45,171 nt of DNA from positions 1-45,171 of the forward strand of contig JAIYDP010000259.1 of NCBI GenBank assembly GCA_027487435.1, read 5' to 3'. A model generated the notes under the pieces. That model was not told where the DNA came from, did not search any database, and saw only the letters and a list, made by a program, of their open reading frames with translations. Below, in pieces: positions 1 through 8,025 of the stretch (the first letter of the stretch is position 1; every line of letters begins with the position of its first letter). Made by a program: the position numbers and the translations under genes. Origin of the DNA: Verrucomicrobiaceae bacterium (GTDB taxonomy: Bacteria > Verrucomicrobiota > Verrucomicrobiia > Verrucomicrobiales > Akkermansiaceae).

Positions 1-65
1 GGATTTTGGTACAGAGAGTTATTTGTTTTTTGTTTTACGATCAATTACTGGCTCTATCAATCTAA

Positions 66-99
66 TTTAATTGACGGCCTTTAAAAGCCGTTTAATTAA
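66..99. repeat. imperfect inverted repeat
   Basis: The arm TTAATTGACGGC (67-78) faces GCCGTTTAATTAA (87-99) across a short AT-rich loop, so the stretch could form a hairpin. It lies in an AT-rich flank with no gene. A poly-T run follows at about 222-237. I see no protein or RNA gene in the first 387 bases and cannot assign a function to the hairpin. Confidence 0.5.
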
Positions 100-122
100 C
101 AATCTTCATTTAAAAAAACTAG

Positions 123-143
123 ACCTAAACACTAAACCCTAAA
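123..143 (+). repeat. three degenerate telomere-type heptamers
   Basis: The units ACCTAAA, CACTAAA and CCCTAAA stand head to tail in perfect 7-nt register. CCCTAAA is the complement of the TTTAGGG telomere unit of plants and many protists. Three units is too few for a telomere, so this is either an interstitial relic or chance in AT-rich DNA. Confidence 0.35.
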
Positions 144-387
144 GTTTTTTAATGCTCTTAAAAGTTTTAATCCAAAAGGGCTGGTCAAAAGTTTTAATGA
201 CACTTTAGTGTCTTTAAAACTTTTTTTTTTTTTTTTTGATATTATCCGCACACAGCGACATAAGTTGATTCTAGATGTACCTCGAAAAAATTAGGCTCTA
301 TGGTGAGACAACATGGTTCAGGGTCTGCAAAGAGAATATCCTCTTGCCGTGTTCGGAATATTTTCATTCTCATTGTGAGTACAATTG

Positions 388-2782
388 CTACTTTTTGCGA
401 GCACTAGCGCCCACTTCTTGAAACAAAGCGTTAGGAATGCGCTCTACAACACTTTCCAAAAGCGAATCTCCATTCATCAGTTTGGTGGATGCGACAATAT
501 ATTCTCGCTGGCCTTCTTCCATGCGGTCAATGAAGCGCAACGCCGCCACCTCCCCAAACGTAACACCACCAATGAAAAAGACCAGAGTCACTTTCCCCTT
601 TGCACGGGCATCTCTTTGGGACTCTGCTTGTTTAGATAGCGTAAACTCAGAGACAACCTGAAGCTGTTCTCCTGCTGGAACCAAGGCTCTGAGTTTCCTC
701 AAAGGCTGGCCCCGGCAAGGACTTGAGAGCCTCATCAACAACTTTGATGCCACCCTCACGACTAAGAAAGGTAATGAAAACTGACCGGGGGAGGACGGAG
801 AAGCTGCTGCACAATCCTAACGGAGAGGGGTGCATACCTATCAATTCAATGTCACGTATCGAAAGAAAACCCGCTGTAGACATACGAAATATCTTTAGGA
901 TTTGCCTCGTCAACCTCATCCACAAAAAGCTGCATCGACTTCTTCAAAGATGAGAAATTTCCTTTGCCATCTTGGCGCTTCAATAGACCAACCCTTTCAA
1001 GATGGTTGAGCGTAAAAAGAACCTCGTATCCATATGTCTGAAGAATTTCCCTTCTGTAGTGGTCAAACTTATCGATGCCGTTGTTTGTTAAAGACGCCAA
1101 GCATCTACGAATTAAGAGGAGACAGGCTGGGACTCAACAGTAGCCTCAGAGTCTTAATGAGTGGCTCCTGCTTGTACATACATTCTTCAATGTATTCCCA
1201 TACCTTCCCTTTTATACCAGCAAGCATGTCTGAGCTAGTCAGATGTCTCGCTGCTCGGAAGATACTTTGTTCCACGGTCAATCGACGGTTAAACGCAGGG
1301 TCCCGCACAACAACGCTCAATTCGGAAGCAATATTGGTGTCTGTGTCCGTAAATGAAATTGCAATATAGCAGAACGAAGTGTAAGGAGATTCTTTTCTTG
1401 CTGAATGTTCATATCCTTTAGCTTCTTCACAAAATCCTACCTCATTAGATTAAGGACGTGTGGAACCGCACTTTCAATTGGGAGATCTGCCGTTCCTGTA
1501 GCTTGTGCTTCTCCTTCTCAATCAAAAATGAAATTTCAACGAAACTTGCTCAATCTCTTGCAGCATCAGTGCCTTTCGCCGTAAAGATGCCCCAACAGCT
1601 GTAAAGGACAAACTGCGCAGCTCCTTGAACACGGGGTCGTTCGAATTCAGTGCAGCCTTGACTTTCTTTGGTTGGGGTGGCAACGCAACTCCAGGGGGGC
1701 CTTGCGAAGGCGTCTGGCCAACAATTTTTGGGTCGAGGTCCACAAGTCCTTCCATATCAAGAATCGCGATATCCACAAGAAACCATTTGAGATCTTAAAA
1801 ACTTCATCGATGAGACCCTCATAGGTAAGCTGGGAGAAGAGTGGAGTGAGCAGATCCGAATCACGATCCACAAGGACAACAGTATCTATCTCAGGCTCTT
1901 GCTGAAACATTAAAAGAGAACGTGGAGCAGACCATGGTGTCCTCTCCACCGATTTCTTTTCGCATACGTAGCATCATGTCAGCAACAGACTGGATTCATC
2001 AAACGCAAAGGATTGAGCAGAACGCGGGCACAAATTCCTTTGCCTTTGATATTTGGGATTACGCCATACATCAATTGCAACTTCATGAGAGCCTTTGCAA
2101 TGTAGTACAATGACGTTCGATCACCATCCTTGAAAAGTAAATTCACAGAAAGAAGTGAAAAAAACCATGAAGCACTCGCGAAATGCATCCGGAATCTCCA
2201 TGGAGAGGACATCGCTCTCAAACGGAATCAAATCGAGCTTGTATTCGCCAACTTCGACAACTATTCAATAAAATATAAGCTGTGTGCAGCCAACTTCCAT
2301 GGACTCCTTCTTCTTCGAGAACACGTTCGCAAACAATGCTGCGTTGAGGGACCATGTAGACTTTGTAATCCTTTTTGACTTTCGAAGCGATGTTCGTGTT
2401 AATCTGCTGAGCGATTTGTTGCATCAATGGAATCTTTGTCCGAACAATATAAATGACTGCAGGTTCTTCAGTCTTCAATGGCTCAGGCATCAAGTGATAC
2501 GTTTTTTCCACATTGTGAGCCTCCGTGGTAAGAGAAAGCAGTAGCAACACAACTTTGAGAAGTTGCTTTTCCGCAATCAGAGAAAGAGGGCCAGAGATGG
2601 ATGGATCCAGCACAAGAGCTTTGCGTCCAGGAACCTTAGATTTTAAGCGGCCGCACGAGGATTGTGCAAAGAAATGAACTCACAGAATCAAGACAGATCT
2701 CCAACTCCCTCTTTGAAGTATCCCGTAATGAAGTCAAATTAACAACCGCATCGTCAAGAGATGGCTGCACGGCTGCTGCCAT
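388..2782 (-). CDS. VPS33: VPS33, Sec1/Munc18-family subunit of HOPS/CORVET
   Basis: This SM-family protein binds SNAREs within the HOPS and CORVET tethering complexes on endosomes, lysosomes and vacuoles. About 15 introns of roughly 31-49 nt split it. Exon 1 (2684-2782) begins with ATG and encodes 33 residues; exon 2 resumes at 2634 with a stretch containing [15 protein letters not shown]. Further exons give the family blocks in order: [84 protein letters not shown] and, near the C-terminus, [20 protein letters not shown] followed by [11 protein letters not shown]. The stop is at 388-390. The estimated length of about 620 aa matches the family's roughly 600, and it is closer to VPS33A than to Sec1 or Sly1. 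The gene is divergent from the alpha-galactosidase gene across about 900 bp. Confidence 0.93.
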
Positions 2783-3685
2783 AACAAAACAAGTAATAAG
2801 AAAAAAAGGAGAGCGATGGTTTGATCTTTCTGTTAATGACGTTAGCAGTGGGCTGCAAAGTCAAAGGATTGAGAGAATAGAATGACCGCACCGTAATGGC
2901 AATCAGTGAAGGATAACGCGCCGGCTAACAGCGCAATTATGACCTCGAGTTGGAACTTCTATTTCAAATTTCAGACCACCTTGCGGTAGTTACGGTGGTC
3001 TCCCCAAAGTGATAGGCATGTTCAACTGTGTATCTGGGGAACTCACGGCTCCGCCTATGTTCTTATCATCGTTTCTACAACAAAAAAATAATAATTCCAA
3101 TGTTCCTCAGCTTGACCTTTCTTGCTTTCCAATATATTGTGAGTTTGTTCCATTGACTTCGCGATCGATGCTAAATTAGTGGCTGTGGCCGGGGGCTACA
3201 GGGCTACAGGGGCACAGGGTTTGAAGAGGGAGACTGAATATTCTGGAGAACGCGTGTCCGAACGTCCGGAAGGAGGCCCGCGTGCGTGCCCGCCGTCCGA
3301 GTTGGGGGGGGACGACGACGCGTGTGGCGCTGACTCACAGGCGCACATACGGAGGTGGAGGGGCTAGGCTGCCGGCTCGCCGGAGGGAGCAGCCGCGTGA
3401 CGACAAGGGATGTGTGGATCGAATGGCCGCTGGGAACTGATGTAGAGGGAAGTGACTACTCGAGGGGTCAGGGAACAAGCGGTGCCGAGGCGGGGGGTTC
3501 CGGTACTTGTGGGAGGGGGCCAAGGTCGAAGGCGGCGTCATGAGCGGAGTCGTGAAGGAGTTCAAGGGCATCGCGGAGGGCCACGGCGACGAAGTTGAGG
3601 GGGGGGGATGGAGGCGCATTCGATTACTCGTCCGCAGCACAACAAACTCGCTGGCTGCTAATGCTCGAACTTTAACAGATTTTTT
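2783..3685. other. intergenic region with a GC-rich island
   Basis: This stretch lies between the divergent VPS33 and alpha-galactosidase starts. Bases 2783-3165 look unremarkable. Bases about 3170-3640 are much richer in G+C than their surroundings and purine-rich on the plus strand, with runs of G and several CG-rich words. Open frames exist on both strands there, but they are low-complexity (Pro/Ser- or Gly/Glu-rich) and I recognise no domain. I see no RNA gene. Confidence 0.5.
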
Positions 3686-5360
3686 ATGGCAACTGTGCAT
3701 GCTTTTGTTGTTTCACTGCTCTTGACATCTTCGACAACCCTTTGTTTGCAAAATGGACTTGGTCGAACTCCTCAGGTTTGCCTTGCATCTGAGCTCTCAT
3801 AAAAAAGATGGGATTCAACACGGTACGTCCACTGTCGCTCACTGACAGCTCAGAAGCGAGTCTGCTTACAACATAGTGGTATTCAGGCACATATTCCATG
3901 CCCCAATAACATAGGAACCACTACGGTTGTGGGATCAATGAGCATTTGATCAAAAGTACGTTTGCTTTCAAAGTCGTCAATAACCGTCGAACAGAGACAG
4001 TCGACGCTCTTGTTGACACCGGTCTTGCTGATCTTGGTTACCGATACGGTGATGTGGTGTTGAAATCTCTCACATGCAGTAAATCTGGACGATTGCTGGC
4101 AAAAGAGTAGAGATTCTTACGGTCGTATTCAAGCTGACCCAGTTGCATTCCCAAATGGCATTAAGGTCCAAAGCTTGCAGCATTGTTGATTTAAAAGAGC
4201 CTTGCGGAATATGTTCACTCGAAAGGACTCCTTTTTGGCCTTTATTCTGACGCAGGTGGTCGCGATATGGCTCCTCTCAAGGGCGATAGGATACCAGACA
4301 TGTGCCGGGCGCCCTGGTTCCCTTGGATATGAGAAGATTGATGCGGAAACGTACGCCGAATGGGGAGTGTGCATACCTCTTTCCAACTGATGTCTTAGGT
4401 GGATTACTTGAAATAGTGGGTATCATGAAATTCATGTGATATTTCAGTGACAATTGTCATACAGACAAATCCAAGCCTGAGCTCCGCTATCCACCCATGC
4501 GAGACGCTCTGAATGCCACCGGTCGAATGATTTTTTTTTCAATGTGTGAATGGGGAGTTTACATTCCTTCTCTCGTTTCTCATATGTTTGGTTGACCATC
4601 CGGCCGACTGGGCCAGCATGGTTGGCAATAGCTGGAGAACTACTATCGATATAAAGGATTTGTGGGCATCAATGCTCTGGAATCTGTATCAAAATGACAA
4701 GGCCGCGGATCATGCCGCACCTGGCGGCTGGAACGGTATGGTTTATCTGTCCTTTTTTGATGATTCCAAAGATCCTGATATGTTGGAAGTTGGCAACGGC
4801 GGAATGACAGAGAGAGAATATGAATCGCATTTCTCTTTGTGGGCTCTGGCGAAGGCACCTCTGATTATTGGATGCGACATAACGAATATGTCTGATGCGA
4901 CGAGAAGGATCCTGATGAATCCTGAAGTCATTGCGATTAATCAGGCCTGAGTAGAAATTCAATCCCTGATGTTTGAAGGACCCTCTCGGCAAACAAGGTA
5001 GAAGGATACGGTCAAACATAGTTGGCCATGAAGTGGCGTTCTGGTTGATTCTCTCATCTTTCAGCTGTGGACAGGCGCTCTGTCTAACGGCGATTCAGTG
5101 GTTGGTTTTGGTTTTTGTTTGCCGATATGCCAAGGTCATTCTGTTTAATAGAGGAATTTTGTCTTCGAAAATCTCGTTCAGTCTCAAGGAAATTGGTCTT
5201 GTGAGCTCAAGTGCTCGCGTGCGAGACTTGTGGAAGCGCCAAGGTATCGATTTGTTTTTCTGCACTCAATTGTGTTCTAGATGTCGGTGACGTGAGCGAC
5301 CGATTCGAAGCTGATGTTCCATCTCACGGCGTTGTGATGTTGCGGGTGTCTTCTCGATAG
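3686..5360 (+). CDS. secreted alpha-galactosidase, GH27 family
   Basis: It hydrolyses terminal alpha-1,6-linked galactose from oligosaccharides, galactomannans or galactolipids, probably outside the cell or in a lysosome/vacuole. Exon 1 encodes a signal peptide ([20 protein letters not shown]) followed by the family opening [14 protein letters not shown]. Later come [48 protein letters not shown] (the Asp of KYDNC is the nucleophile by family knowledge), [22 protein letters not shown] (acid/base region), [30 protein letters not shown] and EVIAINQDPLGKQ, then a C-terminal beta domain with LFNRG and VRDLW. My 17-exon model totals 1122 nt, divisible by three: 373 aa plus TAG at 5358-5360. That is close to plant-type enzymes. 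Introns are 24-54 nt; one is GC-AG (4945-4978) and one apparently GT-TG (4557-4590). Confidence 0.95.
3877..3878 (+). other. putative 2-nt microexon of the alpha-galactosidase gene
   Basis: Exon 2 ends ...TTCAACACG at 3822 and the next clear exon starts GAACCAC at 3915. The family needs Trp (MGFNTWN) between them. Splicing in only the TG at 3877-3878, between GT-AG introns 3823-3876 (54 nt) and 3879-3914 (36 nt), restores Trp and the frame. A longer alternative exon (3849-3878) would replace the conserved Trp and shift the frame. Confidence 0.5.
4557..4590 (+). other. apparent non-canonical GT-TG intron
   Basis: This 34-nt segment interrupts the conserved join CEWG / VDHPADWA of alpha-galactosidase and contains an in-frame stop if it is read across the join. 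It begins GTTTAC and ends TTTG; there is no AG near the required boundary. Its length equals that of neighbouring introns. A single-base change or sequencing error at an original AG would also explain it. Confidence 0.5.
4945..4978 (+). other. GC-AG intron
   Basis: The exon ends AATCAG (Asn-Gln of AINQ) and the next begins GACCCTCTCGGC (DPLG), exactly as the family requires. The 34 nt between begin GCCTGA, contain stops and end GAAG, so the donor is GC rather than GT. Confidence 0.75.
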
Positions 5361-5578
5361 CTCCATGTCTTTGAAGAGTACACCGTTCCCCAAGAGAGCA
5401 ACGATAATGTTCCTATCTTTTCGAATCCACCTGTTGGGCTTGCCTGGGCTACGCAATAACCAGAATCCCAATCCGTATCCCTTGGACGTCTTCGTATCTG
5501 AAATGATGACTACAGGAATTTACTGCGACTGCTTCAAAACAGGATAGAAAATGCGAATGTAGAAGCCCCATTTGACTG

Positions 5579-6372
5579 CTACTTGGAGATAAATGAAAAA
5601 GGAGGAAGCATGCCCATAGAAACTGCAATCTGCTTCGGTCTTTCAACTGCCTGAGACAGCAGAATCGCCATGACATTAGACACATCAGCTTGGCTCATTG
5701 ACGGGGCCCTCTCTTCAATGCCAACCCAGCTCTTGCTTGACAACAACGATTGCCTTGATTTGGACACGAAATACAAGTCCGGCGCAAGCTGGAAGCTCCC
5801 TGTTGCACTTACAATCACCGCTTGAACACCAAGCTCAACTAATCGCGTCTCAACAAAAAACATCGAGCACGATCCCGCAGGGCTTGTCATGCCGAAAAAA
5901 TGATCCCCCGCTCTCATTTCAAAGGAGCTCCTCATCAACCTCATAACATGTTCTTCCGTTGCAATCGCACCCTCCGCAACGTTGACATGCTTCCGAACTG
6001 CTCGCACTGCGATCTCCGACACAATACTCAAGTATTCCTCTGTCAGGGGTCCTACTGTCACTGACGTATACACATTGAGCTGGAGACCTCTAAACCTTCC
6101 CTCTCCCATGACAATGTTCGATATTGCAGAACTTGACGATTTCTTCAAAACCCTCGCAACAGTCTCTACAATGGTCACAGCCTGACCAACCGGTCCAGCT
6201 ACCTGACGGCGTAAGATGCCAAATACAACATTTCAACAAGTTTCAGGGCCTTCGTGGCATCTTCGACGTTCTTTTGGAATTCATCAGAACGCTCGCCCAC
6301 ACTGTCCCCACCTCGAGCGTCGTCGACAATGAGTACAAACACAACAGCAAAGCAAACAGAGCCCCAGTGCAT
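5579..6372 (-). CDS. secreted protein of unrecognised family, paralog A
   Basis: I do not recognise the family. Two exons are supported: 6238-6372 (45 codons) and 5579-6202 (207 codons plus TAG), separated by a 35-nt GT-AG intron, giving 252 aa. The start MHWGSVCFAVVFVLIVDDARG looks like a signal peptide, so the product is probably secreted or enters the ER. Landmarks are GRFRGLQLNVYTSVTVGPL, then RSSFEMRAGDHFFGMTSPAG, SMFFVETRLVELGV and DLYFVSKSRQSLLSSKSWV. The gene at 6934-7717 on the same strand matches it along its length, so the two are tandem duplicates. The 18-mer TGTGATCTGACAGACTCC lies 50 nt upstream of the start codon. No catalytic motif is obvious. Confidence 0.8.
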
Positions 6373-6422
6373 TCAAATTAACAAACCCACTGCAGGCATC
6401 CCTTTCGTTAAATAGCAGCTGA

Positions 6423-6440
6423 TGTGATCTGACAGACTCC
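6423..6440 (-). promoter_or_regulatory. 18-bp upstream element shared by the paralogs, copy A
   Basis: TGTGATCTGACAGACTCC lies 50 nt before the start codon of paralog A. An identical copy is at 7763-7780, 45 nt before the start of paralog B. The similar position suggests a promoter element or conserved 5' UTR left from the duplication. Confidence 0.55.
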
Positions 6441-6471
6441 GTTTACTGGACAGAAGCTATAAAATAGAAGC

Positions 6472-6506
6472 ATGACGGAAGCGTGAGGACAAATGACGGA
6501 AGCGTG
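6472..6506 (+). repeat. short direct repeat
   Basis: ATGACGGAAGCGTG occurs at 6472-6485 and again at 6493-6506, a period of 21 nt, just upstream of the shared 18-mer relative to paralog A. Function unknown. Confidence 0.7.
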
Positions 6507-6933
6507 GGGAATGACAAAGCCTGCTATGTGGTTTTTGTTGCTGCTGTGGGCTGCGGTTGATGAAGCGGGCGAAGAGGATTTCAAGGCCCATCGGCCACCA
6601 GTTCCCAGTGGCCCTCAAATTTGAACTTCCATTCTCGCTACGGCTGCTCCCTTCGGCGACATCCCCCGTAAGAATATGCGTGCCTGCGGGTAAGTTTCTA
6701 TCCCCCCCCGACCCAGGTCCGCGTTTTTTTTTGACGTCCAGTATCGCCGTATTGTATCCCCCGTGTAGCACTGAAGCGCCTGGCCATAGCCGCCTCCTCT
6801 CGCACGAGAGTAGCTTAGCGTCCCAGAAGCGCAGACCAAAGAACTACACTCCAAGAAAAGGAACGTAAGGACTGTGATATTATTTTAACATCCAACAAGA
6901 CGTACAAAACGAGAAGATGACCCAGTGAACCTG

Positions 6934-7717
6934 TCACATAAAGCCCGCCTGAGGATCATTCGCCGATTCGCTGACAACTCCTTGGCCTTCCATTCTCAGA
7001 ATGCCTATCCAGGGCCTCCACAGCGATGAGGACATCATATCAGCCATATACATACCGACATCTTCTACTCCAAATGATGAAACCATTTCATGTTCTTCGA
7101 TCCAGGATTTGCTGCCCACTAAGGAACGCTTTGATCTGGACACATGTTGCACTTCTGGAGACAATTCAACGCTTCCGTCAGCCAGACCGATCGCGACGTA
7201 CATGCTCAGCCCCAAACCTGTTTCGACGGGTGTCATCTCAAAAAAGAACATAGACGACACCCCATTTGGGCTGATTAGTTCAAAGAAACGGTCCTCAACA
7301 TAAACTGAAAAACTATTACAAATCTTTGCTCGAAGAGAATCCTCTGCAAGAGCCGAAGCCTTAGCAAATTGACAAATGCGCCCGTAATGCTTTCACTGCC
7401 ATGTTCACCACCGAGTCCCTAAACCTCCTCGTAAGGGGCCCCACCGACACAGAGGCGAACGTCCGAATATCCACACCTTTGAATGTTCCAACCTTCCTTG
7501 CAGATGTATCCAGCCCCGCAGCTACCGAATGCTTCGCATCTTGCGACACATGTTGAACCAACTGAAGGGCATTCTCCACTGTCGTAGAGATCTGAGCGAT
7601 TGAGTCATCGAAAATAAGAACAGCTGCCTTCTTTAAAATGTGTCCTTCGCTCTCAGCAGATACCCCCGTGGCCACATTCCCGCAGAAAATCACCAGCACA
7701 ACACATCTAAAATCCAT
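6934..7717 (-). CDS. secreted protein of unrecognised family, paralog B (frame disruption)
   Basis: The family is not recognised. The N-terminus MDFRCVVLVIFCGNVATGVSA is a signal peptide. The body aligns with paralog A: FASVSVGPLTRRF, then AVKALRAHL, VYVEDRFFELISPNGVSSMFF, VQHVSRSKRSLVGSKSWI and FGVEDVGMYMADMM. Total span 784 nt is one more than a multiple of three: the frame breaks near 7363-7372, between RAHLSI and AKASALAEDSL. Either one base is extra (sequencing error or early decay, about 260 aa) or a 37-nt GT-AG intron has arisen there and removes AVKALRAHL (248 aa). Unlike paralog A, no intron interrupts the N-terminal half. The stop is TGA at 6934-6936. Confidence 0.7.
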
Positions 7718-8025
7718 GCTCGGTCATGGTTCCATCTGAACTTTCTGTTGTTTTATGGCCACTGTGATCTGACAGACTCCCGATTGGTCATTCTCTCAGA
7801 TCGGCCAAATTGTGGAATAGTTGCTGAAACATTGTTCTTTGTTGCTTTTTGTTGCTTTGTCTCAAAGCGCGGTTAGCGCATTTGGGGGCGAACGTGGTTT
7901 CTCTGCCCTTGTCGTCGAACAATCCCGTGAGGATGAGGTTAAGATAAGAGGAGTATCTGTTTGAGGGGTTTAAGGAGCGACTGGGATGTGTTTCTTTGCA
8001 GGTGAGCGTGGGCAGCTGCGGCTGG
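7718..8025. other. divergent intergenic region
   Basis: It separates paralog B (minus) from the RhoGEF gene (plus). It contains the second copy of the 18-bp element. Near 7950-8025 an open frame in phase with the RhoGEF start continues upstream without an ATG, so an unmodelled 5' exon of that gene may lie here. Confidence 0.4.
7763..7780 (-). promoter_or_regulatory. 18-bp upstream element shared by the paralogs, copy B
   Basis: This is identical to 6423-6440 over 18 nt and sits 45 nt before the start codon of paralog B. Flanking sequence is not conserved beyond a base or two, which points to selection on the element rather than simply recent duplication. Confidence 0.55.

Larger units (their letters stand above)
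6373..6933. other. intergenic region between the tandem paralogs
   Basis: It holds the 18-bp upstream element (6423-6440), a short tandem repeat (6472-6506) and, from about 6640 to 6850, a C-rich tract with runs of C and T. Open frames here have low-complexity products and no recognisable domain, so I do not call a gene. Confidence 0.5.

Noticed and set aside
1081..1095. TGTTTGTT motif, used for polyadenylation-created stops in Blastocystis
   Set aside because: It lies inside a VPS33 exon, and the genes examined carry encoded stop codons, so I find no sign of that mechanism here.
5361..5578. 60-codon plus frame at 5365-5547
   Set aside because: It lies between convergent gene ends, lacks splicing support and has no recognisable features.
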